Shown one piece after another: positions 1-11,370 of a DNA stretch of 57,943 nucleotides. The first letter of the stretch is position 1; every line of letters begins with the position of its first letter. A program made the position numbers and the translations under genes. Below the pieces are notes generated by a model. It did not search any database. It saw only the letters and a program-made list of their open reading frames with translations, and had not been told where the DNA came from. Where the stretch lies: positions 1-57,943 of the forward strand of contig CAYQBA010000002.1 of assembly GCA_964415605.1 (NCBI GenBank), written 5' to 3'. This stretch comes from UCB3 sp964415605. GTDB taxonomy: Bacteria; Chloroflexota; Anaerolineae; Epilineales; Epilineaceae.

Positions 1-13
1 CGGGAGCGCCCAT
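1..13 (-). CDS. First codons of a gene after phnC, possibly the permease phnE (partial)
   Basis: An ATG on the minus strand at 13-11 follows the phnC stop (16-18) by two bases and opens a frame that leaves the window. Only four codons are visible. By the usual order phnD-phnC-phnE in phosphonate/phosphite importers this would be the membrane permease, which the two upstream genes need to work. That is inference from gene order; the sequence itself cannot show it. Confidence 0.3.
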
Positions 14-15
14 GC

Positions 16-774
16 TCAGCGGATCTCGACCTCGACGGCGTCCTCGCCGTAGATCGCCCGGAACCGGGCCTCGTCGACCTCCTCCGGACGGCCGTCGAAC
101 ATCAACCGGCCGTCCTTCAGCGCGATGATGCGCGAGCCGTAGGCGCGCGCCAGGCTGAGGAAGTGGAGGCTGCACAGAACCGTCACGCCGCGGTCGCGGT
201 TGAGCAGCCGGAGGTAGTCCATCACGCCGTGGCTGGTGGCCGGGTCGAGGCTGGCCACCGGCTCGTCGGCCAGCAGGAGCTTGGGGTGCTGCATGAGGGC
301 GCGCGCGATGGCCACGCGCTGCTGCTGACCGCCCGACAGCTCGTCGGCCCGGTTGCCCGCCTTTTCGGGGATGCCGACGAGCTCGAGGTTGGCCATGGCG
401 TCGGCACGGTCGGCGGCGGGCCAGCGCCCCGCGATGCTCGCCAGCGTGCCGGCGTAGCCCAATCGCCCGGACAGCACGTTGCGCAGCACACTGCTGCGCT
501 TGACGAGGTTGAACTGCTGGAAGATCATGCCGATCGACCGCCGGATCCGCCGCAGCTCGCCCGGCGCCGCGGCGGTGATGTCGATGCCGTCCCAGATCAC
601 CTGGCCGCTCGTCGGCTCGACCAGCCGGTTGACGCAGCGCAGCAGCGTGCTCTTGCCCGAGCCCGAGAGACCGATGATGACGACGAACTCGCCATCGCGC
701 ACCGTGAAGCTGACGTCGTCCAGCCCGACCGTGCCGTCAGGCCAGCGCTTGGTCAGGTGGCGGATCTCGAGCAT
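16..774 (-). CDS. phnC: Phosphonate/phosphite-type ABC transporter ATP-binding protein
   Basis: The 252-residue cytoplasmic ATPase would power import of phosphonate, phosphite or a related oxyanion. Visible motifs are Walker A GLSGSGKST (residues 35-43), a Q-loop near IFQQFNLV, the ABC signature LSGGQQQR, Walker B LLLADEPVASLDP and the H-loop region near LHFLSLA. The length matches PhnC proteins. The QFNLVKRSSVL stretch is typical of the PhnC branch of importer ATPases. It lies 72 nt downstream of phnD on the same strand and is probably co-transcribed with it. The exact substrate (phosphonate, phosphite or hypophosphite) cannot be told from sequence. Confidence 0.92.
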   Translation of the reverse strand: MLEIRHLTKRWPDGTVGLDDVSFTVRDGEFVVIIGLSGSGKSTLLRCVNRLVEPTSGQVIWDGIDITAAAPGELRRIRRSIGMIFQQFNLVKRSSVLRNVLSGRLGYAGTLASIAGRWPAADRADAMANLELVGIPEKAGNRADELSGGQQQRVAIARALMQHPKLLLADEPVASLDPATSHGVMDYLRLLNRDRGVTVLCSLHFLSLARAYGSRIIALKDGRLMFDGRPEEVDEARFRAIYGEDAVEVEIR

Positions 775-846
775 GGCAAGCCTCGCTGCCTTGGCGCATG
801 GCCGCGGCCGGGGCTCAGGGCGGCCCCGGCCACGAGCCCGGGAGGA

Positions 847-1863
847 TCACTCCTGCATGAGGCTGGCGACGTCGATGCCGGCCTTGTCGAGCGTCACGCG
901 GAACGCGTCGTAAAACGTGTCGTTGGCGGGCTCGAGCGTCTCGACGCCGTACACCGTCTTCAGCGCCTCGGCGCCCTCGGGTGTCTGGCCGATGGCGACC
1001 AGGCCGTCCTTGATGCGCGTGACGACGTCGTCGGGCAGGTCGGCGGCAACGCTGACGTTGTCGTTCGGGATGTCGGCCGAGGTGGCGATGACATCGATCA
1101 CCCGCTTGACGTCGGGGTACTGGTCCTCGACCTCGCCGCGGGCGTCGACGAACGTGGCGCCGGCGTCGCAGTCGCCCTTGTAGACCGCGGTGACCACACC
1201 GTCGTGGCCGCCGGCGTCGACGACCTTGCCGAGGTCGGCCTCGGCCACGCCCTCGGCTTTCAGCATGACCGACGGGACGACCCAACCCGACGTCGACAAC
1301 GCGTCCGGACGGCAGAAGGTCTTGCCCTTGAGGTCGGCCGGCGTCACGATGCCGCTGCCGACGCGGGTGATGATCTGGCTGGCGTACGTCGTCGATCCGT
1401 AGCGGCCGACGACGAGGATCGGCTCGGCGCCGTACTTCTCGTGCGCCAGGATGTAGCTCAAAGTCGGCAGCCAGGCGACGTGTGCGTTGCCGGCGCCCAT
1501 GGCCTCGATGACGGCGGCGTAGCTCGTGGCCACGTTGGTCTCGATGGTGAGGCCGGTCTCGGCCGACAGGAGGTCGCGGATGGCGTCAGAGCCGGCCGTG
1601 ATGGCCTCGGTCTCGCCGGACGGCACGAAGCTCATCACGATCGGGGTGTCGGGCGCGCCGGGCATGCCGGGTGCGGGCGCGGCGGGCGCGTCGCCCGCCG
1701 CGGCGGGCGCGGCCGGGGTGTCGGCGGGCGCCGTGGCCTCGACCGCCGCCCCATCGTCGCCGCCCGCGGCGGGGCTCTCGGCCGCCGGCTGTCCGCAGGC
1801 GGTGGTGGCGGCGCCCACCCATAGCGCCAGCGCCAGCATGTTCGTCCAGCGTGTCACCTTCAT
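847..1863 (-). CDS. phnD: Phosphate/phosphite/phosphonate ABC transporter substrate-binding lipoprotein
   Basis: The 338-residue periplasmic-binding-type protein is probably tethered to the membrane as a lipoprotein. It starts at the ATG at 1863, which follows an AGGAGGAG ribosome site. The N-terminus has a basic start, a hydrophobic stretch and a Cys in the context TTACGQ, then an Ala/Pro-rich linker of about 45 residues. The mature part shows PhnD-family stretches such as VIMSFVPSGE, GAGNAHVAWLPTLSYILAH and LKGKTFCRPDALSTSG. A longer open frame runs upstream to 3258 but would cross the divergent PLP gene, so it is rejected. A promoter lies at 1947-1975. The partner ATPase is immediately downstream. 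Confidence 0.9.
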   Translation of the reverse strand: MKVTRWTNMLALALWVGAATTACGQPAAESPAAGGDDGAAVEATAPADTPAAPAAAGDAPAAPAPGMPGAPDTPIVMSFVPSGETEAITAGSDAIRDLLSAETGLTIETNVATSYAAVIEAMGAGNAHVAWLPTLSYILAHEKYGAEPILVVGRYGSTTYASQIITRVGSGIVTPADLKGKTFCRPDALSTSGWVVPSVMLKAEGVAEADLGKVVDAGGHDGVVTAVYKGDCDAGATFVDARGEVEDQYPDVKRVIDVIATSADIPNDNVSVAADLPDDVVTRIKDGLVAIGQTPEGAEALKTVYGVETLEPANDTFYDAFRVTLDKAGIDVASLMQE

Positions 1864-1946
1864 GCGCGTGCTCCTCCTCGAGGTCTTCCGATGGCGGGCA
1901 TCGCCGTGCTTGCCGGCCGCATGGCGAGCCCGGCCGCCCGCGCGGT

Positions 1947-1975
1947 AGGATATGCGATTCCATGATGGCGGACAA
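1947..1975 (-). promoter_or_regulatory. Sigma-70-type promoter for phnD-phnC
   Basis: On the minus strand TTGTCC (1975-1970) and TATCCT (1952-1947) are separated by exactly 17 nt. Transcription would start near 1940, leaving a leader of about 75 nt before phnD. It lies back to back with the TATAAT box of the divergent PLP gene. Confidence 0.55.
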
Positions 1976-1986
1976 GCGGGATGCGA

Positions 1987-1992
1987 TATAAT
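1987..1992 (+). promoter_or_regulatory. -10 box of the PLP enzyme gene
   Basis: A perfect TATAAT occurs in otherwise GC-rich DNA, with the predicted start near 1999 and the gene ATG at 2044. No convincing -35 hexamer is seen 16-18 nt upstream. Confidence 0.5.
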
Positions 1993-2043
1993 CCCCCCCG
2001 CGCGGCGGGCGGCCGCGACCCCGCCGGAGGCAAGCGACACGCG

Positions 2044-3189
2044 ATGACCCAAGAGCCAGGCTTCTCCACCCGCGCCATCCACGCCGGCCAGGACCCGGAC
2101 CCGACGACCGGCGCCGTGACCGTGCCGATCTACCAGACCAGCACCTTCGTGCAGCCCGAGGTCGGCGTGCACCGGGGCTACGAGTACGCGCGCACCGGCA
2201 ACCCGACACGCACGGCTTACGAGGCGGCGGTCGCGGCGCTCGAGGGCGGCGCGTGGGGCCTCGCGTTCGCCAGCGGCATGGGCGCCACCAGCACCGTGCT
2301 CTACCTCCTGTCGGCCGGCGACCATGTCGTGGCCGCCGACGACCTCTACGGCGGCACGTTCCGCTTGTTCGACAAGGTGCTCCGGCGCTACGGGATCGCA
2401 TTCACGTACGTCGACATGTCCGACCCGGCGCGCGTGGCGGCCGCGCTCCGGCCCGCCACGCGCCTGGTCTGGGTCGAGACACCGACGAACCCCTTGCTCA
2501 AGATCGTCGACGTCGCCGCCGTGGCCGAGATCGCCCACGCCGGCGGCGCGCGGGTCGCGGTCGACAACACGTTCGCCTCGCCTTACCTCCAGCAGCCGCT
2601 CGCCCTCGGCGCCGACCTCGTCGTCCACTCGGCCACCAAGTACCTCGGCGGCCACAGCGACGTCGTCGGCGGCGTGGTCGTCGGCAACGACGCCGCCCTC
2701 GGGGAGCAGCTGCGGTTCCTGCAGAATGCGGCCGGCATCGTGCCGGGCCCGTTCGACAGCTGGCTGGTGCTGCGCGGCCTCAAGACGCTCGCGCTCCGGA
2801 TGCGGCAGCACTCCGAGAACGGCCTGGCCATCGCCCGGTGGCTGGCCGGCCACCCGCGGGTCGAGCGCGTGGCGTACCCGGGCCTGCCCGACCACCCTCA
2901 CCACGCGGTCGCGGCACGCCAGATGCCGCGGGGCTACGGCGGGATGGTGTCGTTCACGCTGCGCGGCGGCGAGCCCGAGGCCCGCGCGGTCGTCGCGCGC
3001 ACCCGGCTCTTCGCGCTGGCCGAGAGCCTCGGCGGCGTCGAGAGCCTCATCGAGCTGCCGGCGGCGATGACGCACGCCTCGGTGGCGGGCTCGGCGCTGG
3101 AGGTGCCGTCGTCCCTCGTCCGCCTCTCGGTCGGCATCGAGGACCTCGACGACCTCGTGGCCGACCTCGCCCAGGCGCTGGGCGCGTGA
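2044..3189 (+). CDS. Cystathionine gamma-synthase/lyase family PLP-dependent enzyme
   Basis: The 381-residue cytoplasmic Cys/Met-metabolism enzyme would carry out gamma-replacement or gamma-elimination on cystathionine or an activated homoserine. Family marks are STRAIHAGQDPD near the N-terminus, YEYARTGNPTR, the PLP-binding lysine in HSATKYLGGHSDVVGG (Lys199) and the C-terminal SVGIEDLDDL. The ATG at 2044 is preferred because homology begins there and GGAGG lies 13 nt upstream; an in-frame ATG at 1981 would overlap the -10 box. The next gene, ubiE, begins one base after the stop, so the two are probably co-transcribed. Synthase and lyase cannot be separated by eye. Confidence 0.88.
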   Translation: MTQEPGFSTRAIHAGQDPDPTTGAVTVPIYQTSTFVQPEVGVHRGYEYARTGNPTRTAYEAAVAALEGGAWGLAFASGMGATSTVLYLLSAGDHVVAADDLYGGTFRLFDKVLRRYGIAFTYVDMSDPARVAAALRPATRLVWVETPTNPLLKIVDVAAVAEIAHAGGARVAVDNTFASPYLQQPLALGADLVVHSATKYLGGHSDVVGGVVVGNDAALGEQLRFLQNAAGIVPGPFDSWLVLRGLKTLALRMRQHSENGLAIARWLAGHPRVERVAYPGLPDHPHHAVAARQMPRGYGGMVSFTLRGGEPEARAVVARTRLFALAESLGGVESLIELPAAMTHASVAGSALEVPSSLVRLSVGIEDLDDLVADLAQALGA

Positions 3190-3190
3190 C

Positions 3191-3919
3191 GTGGCGCCGG
3201 TGACGCCGGGCGGGGCCGCCGACAAGCACGCGGCCGTCCGCGCGATGTTCGGGCGCATCGCCGGGCGCTACGACGTCATGAACGCCGTGATGACCGGCGG
3301 CCTCGATCGGCTGTGGCGGCGCTGGACGGCCGAGGCGGCCGCCGTCCCGCCGGGGGGCGTGGCGCTCGACGTCGGCACGGGCACGGGCGATCTGGCGTTC
3401 GACCTGGCCCGCGCCGCGCCCACCGCGCGCGTCGTCGGGCTGGACTACACCGGCCCGATGCTGGCCCGCGCGCCGGCCAAGGCGGCGCGGCATGGCCTGG
3501 CCGGGCGCACGGGTTGGGTGCGCGGGGACGGGCAGCGGCTGCCGTTCGCCGACGCCGCGTTCGATGCCGTCACCAGCGCGTTCGTGCTGCGCAACTTCGC
3601 CGACCTGCCGGCCGCGTACGCCGAGATGGCGCGCGTGGCCAGACCCGGCGGGCGCGTGGTCGCGCTCGAGATCTCGCCGGCGTGCGCGCCGCTGTGGCGC
3701 CCGCTGTTCGCACTGTACTTCGGGCGGGTGGTGCCGCGGCTCGGCGCATGGATCACCGGCGACGCCACGGCCTACCGCTACCTGCCGGCTTCGGTGGCCG
3801 CGTTCCTCGCGCCCGAGGAGATCGCGGCGGTCATGCGCGGCGCCGGCCTGGTGCCGCTGCCGCCGCGCCGGCTGATGCTGGGCTCCCTGGTGATCCACAT
3901 CGGCTTCCGGCCGCGCTGA
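3191..3919 (+). CDS. ubiE: Demethylmenaquinone/ubiquinone-type C-methyltransferase
   Basis: The 242-residue SAM-dependent methyltransferase would complete menaquinone synthesis (MenG reaction). The start is a GTG one base after the preceding stop. UbiE/MenG signatures are MFGRIAGRYDVMNAVMTGG near the N-terminus, the SAM-binding loop DVGTGTGDLAFDLA and the later FVLRNFAD. Length is normal for the family. The downstream neighbour is convergent with an 11-bp gap. In a Chloroflexota-like host menaquinone rather than ubiquinone is the expected substrate; this is inference. Confidence 0.9.
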   Translation: MAPVTPGGAADKHAAVRAMFGRIAGRYDVMNAVMTGGLDRLWRRWTAEAAAVPPGGVALDVGTGTGDLAFDLARAAPTARVVGLDYTGPMLARAPAKAARHGLAGRTGWVRGDGQRLPFADAAFDAVTSAFVLRNFADLPAAYAEMARVARPGGRVVALEISPACAPLWRPLFALYFGRVVPRLGAWITGDATAYRYLPASVAAFLAPEEIAAVMRGAGLVPLPPRRLMLGSLVIHIGFRPR

Positions 3920-3930
3920 CGGCCGGCGGG

Positions 3931-5049
3931 TCATCCGGCGACGTTGACCCCCACCAGCCACCCGATGCCGTAGGTCACCGCGGCGGCCGCCAGCCCGAAG
4001 AGCACCTGGCGCATCCCGGAGAAGAGGACCGTGCGCCCGGTGAAGAGCGTGATGGCGGCGCCGACGGCGAAGAGCCCGACCGTGCTGACGGCGATGCTCA
4101 CGGCGACGGCCGTGCCGCCGCTCAAAAACACGAACGGCGCGACCGGGATCACGGCGCCGATCGCGAACAGGACGAACGACGTGATCGCCGCCTCCCACGC
4201 CGAGCCGCCGAGCTCCTCGGGGTCGATGCCGAGCTCCTCGCGCGCCAACGTCTCGAGCGCGCTGGTCGGGTCGGCGATGATGCGCCGGGCGAGATCGAGC
4301 GCCTGGTCGTCGGGCAGGCCACGCGCCTGGTAGATCAGCGCCAGCTCCTCGATCTCCTCCTCGGGGTCCGCCGCAAGCTCGGCCTTCTCGGTCGCCAGCT
4401 GGCTCGCGAACAGCTCGCGCGCGCTCTGCACGCTCAGCCACTCGCCGAGGGCCATCGAGATCGCCCCGGCCAACAGGCCGGCAAACCCCGTGATGAGGAT
4501 GGCCCCGCCGGCCAGCTCGGCGCCGGCGACGCCCATGACGAGGCTGAGGTTGGACACGAGGCCGTCGTTGGCGCCGAGCACGGCCGCGCGGAGGGCATTG
4601 CCGCCCGCGCTGCGGTGGCGGCCCTCGATCCGCGCCAGCGTCTCGCCGGCCAGCCCGCCGGTCGTCGTCGTCCGGATGTGCCGGAGCAGCCGCCCATGGG
4701 ACCGCTCGTCGGCGGCGAAGGGGTCGACCGCCGTGGCCTGGTAGCCCCGGCTGTCGGCCGCTTCGGCCGCCATGACGCTCGGCAGCACCATCCCGACACC
4801 GAAGCGCCTGGCGAGCCACATCAGGGCACGGGTCCGCGCGCTCGGGCGGTGGGGCGGCACGGCGACGCCGGCCGCCGCGAGCTCCGACCGCCAGCGCTCG
4901 GCGTGCCGGGTCTCGGTGGCCGCCATCCGACCATAGACGGCGGCCAGCTTGGGATCGGGCTCGATCTCGGCGAACACGGCGTACAGCGCGGCGCCGTCGA
5001 GCTCCTTCTGCAGGCTGGCCAGGGTGGCCCGGTAATCGAGTGCGGCCAT
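3931..5049 (-). CDS. Ferritin-like/VIT1 fusion, membrane iron or manganese transporter
   Basis: The 372-residue protein joins an N-terminal ferritin-like (erythrin) helical domain, about residues 1-140, to a CCC1/VIT1 membrane domain, about 150-372. The first part has spaced acidic residues such as VFAEIEPDP and ATETRHAERW, as in di-iron bundles. The second starts with AAVLGANDGLVSNLSLVMGV, a VIT1 hallmark, then ALGEWLSVQSARELF and three hydrophobic helices near the C-terminus. Related membrane-bound ferritins export iron. AGAGGAGG lies just upstream of the ATG. It is convergent with ubiE. Confidence 0.85.
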   Translation of the reverse strand: MAALDYRATLASLQKELDGAALYAVFAEIEPDPKLAAVYGRMAATETRHAERWRSELAAAGVAVPPHRPSARTRALMWLARRFGVGMVLPSVMAAEAADSRGYQATAVDPFAADERSHGRLLRHIRTTTTGGLAGETLARIEGRHRSAGGNALRAAVLGANDGLVSNLSLVMGVAGAELAGGAILITGFAGLLAGAISMALGEWLSVQSARELFASQLATEKAELAADPEEEIEELALIYQARGLPDDQALDLARRIIADPTSALETLAREELGIDPEELGGSAWEAAITSFVLFAIGAVIPVAPFVFLSGGTAVAVSIAVSTVGLFAVGAAITLFTGRTVLFSGMRQVLFGLAAAAVTYGIGWLVGVNVAG

Positions 5050-5141
5050 GAGCGTCCTCCTCTTGACTCCGGTGATCGGTGGCGGCGCGAGCCTTGACGG
5101 TCAGTCGCGACGGCCGCCCTGGCAACAGGCGCGGGCCACGC

Positions 5142-6302
5142 CTACGGCGAACCTTCCCATGCCCACCACGTGCCGGTCTGCAGCGCGAAGACCGCACCGT
5201 CCGGGCCCGAGATGTAGCACACCGGCCGCGGGTTGGTGTCGCACTGAAAATGGCCTTGGCCGAGGTCGACCTCGGGGGCGACGGCCCAGCCGAGATCGTC
5301 GCGGACCCCGGGCGCGGTCAACCAGACGTGCGCGAACCCCCGCACCGGCGCCTGTCGGCCCGGCGGCGGATCGCCAGGTGCCGGGTCAGCTGCCGGCGTC
5401 GCGGGATCCCAATCGTCCGGGTAGGCCGCCCAGCGCTCCCCTTCGTCGAACAGCACGTCGATGACATCGCGGTCCCGCGACCACAGCATCCAGCCGTGCT
5501 CGAACCGTTGGGCGGCCATCGCGTCGGCGCCGGCGGGGCCCGCGGGACAATCGGCCGGCGGGGCGGCGAAGAACCACGTGTCGGGGCACGTGAGCGACAC
5601 TTTGACCTCCGCGCTCGAGCGGATGTCGCCGGCGCGGGCCATCAAGACCCAGCGGATGACGTCGCGCTCGGACGCGGGGACGACGGCCTCCAGCATCCCG
5701 GAGAGCGCGATCGGCGTGGGATCGGACAGGCGCCCGGCATCCGTGAGCGTGTGGAGGTCCGCCGCTTCGCCGACGGCTCGCCAGGTGAGCGTGACCCGCC
5801 CACCTGGCGCGACCTCGGTCGGCCGCGCCTCGAACGACAGCACCGCCGCGCGAGGTTGAGCGAAGGCGCCGGGCGGCAGGGTCGGGCCGGGGGTGGGGGT
5901 CGGGCCGGCCGGCGCTTCGAAGGCACGCGCGAGCGACGACGTCGCGATGGCGCCCGCACCGGCGAGGCCGGGGATGGCCACGGTCGGCATGCCCGCCGCC
6001 GCATGTCCGGCCAGGAGGTCGACGGCAGCCCCGGTGTCGTCGCAGACCTCGCCGCTGGGCAGCGGCACGTCGACGGCAGCCGCGCCGGCCGCCGCATCGT
6101 CAGACGCCGGGGGCGACGGGGACGTCTCAGGCGCGGCGGCGGCCAGCGGCGCGGTCGGTTGGACAGGCTTGATGGCAACCGGCGTCGCGGCAGCCGGAGC
6201 GGCGAGCTCCGCCGGCGCCAGCGCGCGGCAACCGGTCACGCCAAGCGCGAGCACCACACCGCCGACGCACGCGCGCCGCAGTCGATCGAGGAAGAGGTCC
6301 AT
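5142..6302 (-). CDS. Secreted lipoprotein with Pro/Thr linker and Chloroflexota-type C-terminal domain
   Basis: The 386-residue protein begins with an Arg-rich start and hydrophobic stretch ending LALGVTGC, a good lipobox, so it is probably lipidated on Cys. An Ala/Pro-rich region follows, with PTPTPGPTLPPG near residue 155. An Ig-like strand set starts at FEARPTEVAPGGRVTLTW. The last ~120 residues hold FEHGWMLWSRDRDVIDVLFD and PVRGFAHVW, a domain seen in many uncharacterised Chloroflexota secreted proteins. An upstream in-frame ATG at 6323 overlaps the predicted -10 box, so 6302 is preferred. Function is unknown. Confidence 0.7.
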   Translation of the reverse strand: MDLFLDRLRRACVGGVVLALGVTGCRALAPAELAAPAAATPVAIKPVQPTAPLAAAAPETSPSPPASDDAAAGAAAVDVPLPSGEVCDDTGAAVDLLAGHAAAGMPTVAIPGLAGAGAIATSSLARAFEAPAGPTPTPGPTLPPGAFAQPRAAVLSFEARPTEVAPGGRVTLTWRAVGEAADLHTLTDAGRLSDPTPIALSGMLEAVVPASERDVIRWVLMARAGDIRSSAEVKVSLTCPDTWFFAAPPADCPAGPAGADAMAAQRFEHGWMLWSRDRDVIDVLFDEGERWAAYPDDWDPATPAADPAPGDPPPGRQAPVRGFAHVWLTAPGVRDDLGWAVAPEVDLGQGHFQCDTNPRPVCYISGPDGAVFALQTGTWWAWEGSP

Positions 6303-6318
6303 GGCCGAAGTGTCTCCA

Positions 6319-6347
6319 ATCATCCGGCAATGACGGGTGAAAGGCAA
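6319..6347 (-). promoter_or_regulatory. Possible promoter of the lipoprotein gene
   Basis: On the minus strand TTGCCT (6347-6342) and GATGAT (6324-6319) are 17 nt apart. Transcription would start about 10 nt before the ATG, giving a very short leader. Confidence 0.35.
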
Positions 6348-6363
6348 ATGCCGAGCCGGCGCC

Positions 6364-6393
6364 TTCACGGCGCGCGACCGATTCTGTTATGAT
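6364..6393 (+). promoter_or_regulatory. Extended -10 promoter of the histidine kinase-nhaA unit
   Basis: TGTTATGAT (6385-6393) is an extended -10. TTCACG (6364-6369) lies 18 nt upstream as a weak -35. Transcription would start near 6400, about 110 nt before the kinase ATG. Confidence 0.45.
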
Positions 6394-6509
6394 TGGCTGC
6401 CGTGGCACCGGTGCGCGCGTCGCCGGCGGGGCCATCGGGCCACCCGTCGGCGCCGCCCGACTGTACGGTCCACGCCCGCGCGCCGGTGGCCGCCTGACCG
6501 AGGAACCGA

Positions 6510-9034
<2,525 letters not shown>

Positions 9035-9038
<4 letters not shown>

Positions 9039-10387
9039 CACACCACCCCCGTGCACGCGCGGAATCGCCGGTCGACGGAGCGCTGAACCTCCCGCCGCTG
9101 CCGGGTCGAATGCCCCCGATCCTCCGCCCATTCCAGGCCTTCGCCCAGATGGAGTCATCGGGCGGGCTGATCCTGATGGCGGCCGCGGTCGCCGCGCTCG
9201 CCTGGGCGAACTCACCGTGGCATGCCACCTACACGGCGTTGTGGCACGTCCCCGTGACCATCGGCGCCGGCCCGTGGCGGCTCGAGCTGTCGCTCGAACA
9301 CTGGATCAGCGATGGCCTCATGGCGGTGTTCTTCTTCCTGGTCGGCATGGAGATCAAACGCGAGGCCGTCCTCGGGGATCTCGCCAACCCGCGTCAGGCC
9401 GCGCTCCCGATCGTGGCGGCCGTCGGCGGAATGGTGGTGCCGGCGCTGCTCTACATGGCGGTCAACCCCGGCAGCCCGGGCTGGGGCGTGCCGATGGCCA
9501 CCGACATCGCGTTCTCGCTGGGGGTCCTGGCGCTGCTCGGCCCCCGCGTGCCCATCGGGCTCAAGCTCTTCCTGACCACGCTGGCGATCGTCGACGACAT
9601 CGGCGCGGTCGTGGTCATCGCGCTGTTCTACACCAGCGCGCTGGCCTGGGGCTACCTGTTGGCCGCGGTGGCCATCCTGGCGGCCCTGGCGGCGCTCAAC
9701 CGGCTCGACGTCCGCAGCCCGCTGGTCTACGCGTGCCTCGGCGCAGCCCTGTGGCTGGCGTTTCTCGGCTCGGGCATCCACGCCACCGTCGCGGGCGTCC
9801 TCCTGGCCATGACGATCCCGGCCCACGCCCGCATCGACGCCGACGCGTTTGTCCGCCACGGCCGATCGATCCTCGATGCGTTCGCGCGGGGGGGCGGCAT
9901 GGGCGCCGACGTCGACAGCTCCTTGGACCAGCAAGCGGCGGTCGACGCCCTCGAAGCCGTTTGCGACCACGTGCAGTCGCCGCTCCAACAGCTCGAGCAC
10001 GCGCTGCACCCGTGGGTGACGTTCGCGATCCTGCCGCTGTTCGCCCTGGCCAACGCCGGCGTGCGGCTCGTCGACGTCAGGCGCGCGGAGGTGCTCGACG
10101 CTACCAGCCTCGGCATCGTCGCCGGGCTCGTGGTCGGCAAGCCCGTGGGGATCACGCTCTTCAGCCGGCTGGCGGTGCGCCTCGGCTGGGCCGACCTGCC
10201 GCCAGGCGTCACCTGGCGGCAGGTCGGGGCCGTGGGCTGCCTGGCCGGGATCGGCTTCACGATGTCGCTGTTCGTCGCGCACCTCGCGTTCGAGCCGTCG
10301 GCCCTGGCGCAGGCCCGGCTCGGCATCCTCGTGGCGTCGGGGATCGCCGGCGGGCTGGGTTGGGTGCTGCTCAGGCGGCAGGGATAG
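9035..10387 (+). CDS. nhaA: NhaA-family Na+/H+ antiporter
   Basis: The 450-residue polytopic membrane protein exchanges Na+ for H+. Family signatures are GLMAVFFFLVGMEIKRE, TDIAFSLGVLALLG and the paired aspartates Asp187-Asp188 in LAIVDDIGAVVVIALF, which correspond to the ion-binding pair of NhaA. A loop of about 50 residues (near 285-335) is inserted before HPWVTFAILPLFALANAGV. The ATG overlaps the kinase stop by 4 nt, so translation is probably coupled. It is convergent with the ABC-2 genes; a GC hairpin lies between. Confidence 0.93.
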
Positions 10388-10397
10388 GTCCGGCAGC

Positions 10398-10419
10398 CGG
10401 CCGGGGGCAGCCCCCCGGC
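10398..10419. terminator. GC-rich hairpin between convergent nhaA and the ABC permease
   Basis: GGCCGGGGG and CCCCCGGCC form a 9-bp stem with a 4-nt loop in the short convergent gap. No T-run follows on either strand, so termination activity is uncertain. Confidence 0.4.
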
Positions 10420-10439
10420 CAGCCCCCCAACCGCCGGCC

Positions 10440-11276
10440 TCACCCGCTCCGCTTGAGCCGCCCGGTGCGCTTGGCGTGGCGCTCGCCCCACGCGAAGACC
10501 CGCACACCGAGCGGGATGAGGATCAGCCCGCACGCCAGCAGGCCGGCAAGCGTCGGGGCCAGCCGCGCCAGGCCGGCGCCCTCGATCAGCGCGGCGCGGA
10601 TGCCCTCGAGCACGTACGTGGCCGGGCTGAGGTACGACAGCGTCCGCAGCGGCTCGGGCATCTCGGCGGGCGTGATGTAGACCCCGCTGACCAGGACCAG
10701 GCTCGCGCGGATCACGTGCGTCATCTCCGGGCCGCGCTCGGGGTAGAGCAGCGGCAGCACCGCGCCCATGATCCCGATGCCGATGAGGCTGAGGCTCCCG
10801 GCGAGCAGCACCAGGGTGGCGCCCGCAAAGTTGGCCTGCCGCATGTCGAGGTCGAAGACCAGGACGACCACCGTGAGGATGATGGCGGTGTGGACGAGGC
10901 CATACACGAACGAGAAGAGCGTCGTGCCCACCATGTGGGTGGAGCGGCGGACGGGCGCCATGAACGTGTACTCGATGGTCCCCTCCCAGCGCTCCCAGCT
11001 GATCATCTCGCTGACGACCGAGAACACCACGCCGAGGTAGTGCCAGACCAGCGCGCCGACGGCCAGGAAGAGCACCAGCCGGCTGACGTGGTCGGGGTCG
11101 AGGGCGCGCGCGCCCACCGCGCTGTTGACGCCGAGCGCGATCAGCACCACCGCCAGGGTGTTGGCGACGGAGTACGCGATCCACACCAGCTCCCAGCCCC
11201 AATAGCGCTTGACGAGGTTGATGTTGCGTTCGACAAAGGCGTAGCTGGCACGCAGCTCGCCGGCGATGATCGACAT
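10440..11276 (-). CDS. ABC-2 type transporter permease
   Basis: The 278-residue protein has about six hydrophobic helices, including IAYSVANTLAVVLIALG, LVLFLAVGALVWHYLGVVF and LLACGLILIPLGVRVFAWG. The layout is that of ABC-2 (DrrB/NodJ-like) export permeases. An AAGGAG site precedes the ATG. It lies 94 nt downstream of the ATPase gene and should form a two-gene exporter transcribed from the promoter at 12719-12747. The substrate is unknown; drugs, polysaccharide or lipid are common for this family. Confidence 0.85.
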   Translation of the reverse strand: MSIIAGELRASYAFVERNINLVKRYWGWELVWIAYSVANTLAVVLIALGVNSAVGARALDPDHVSRLVLFLAVGALVWHYLGVVFSVVSEMISWERWEGTIEYTFMAPVRRSTHMVGTTLFSFVYGLVHTAIILTVVVLVFDLDMRQANFAGATLVLLAGSLSLIGIGIMGAVLPLLYPERGPEMTHVIRASLVLVSGVYITPAEMPEPLRTLSYLSPATYVLEGIRAALIEGAGLARLAPTLAGLLACGLILIPLGVRVFAWGERHAKRTGRLKRSG

Positions 11277-11370
11277 CGTTCAACTCCTTGTCGTTGTCTC
11301 GCCGCGCGGCGGCCGGGGCTCGCCGGTGCCGCGCGGCGGGTGGCCGCCCGTGACGGGCGGCCACCCAGGT

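Noticed and set aside
3047..5197. 716-codon minus-strand frame
   Set aside because: Shadow of ubiE and of the ferritin-VIT1 gene in another frame.
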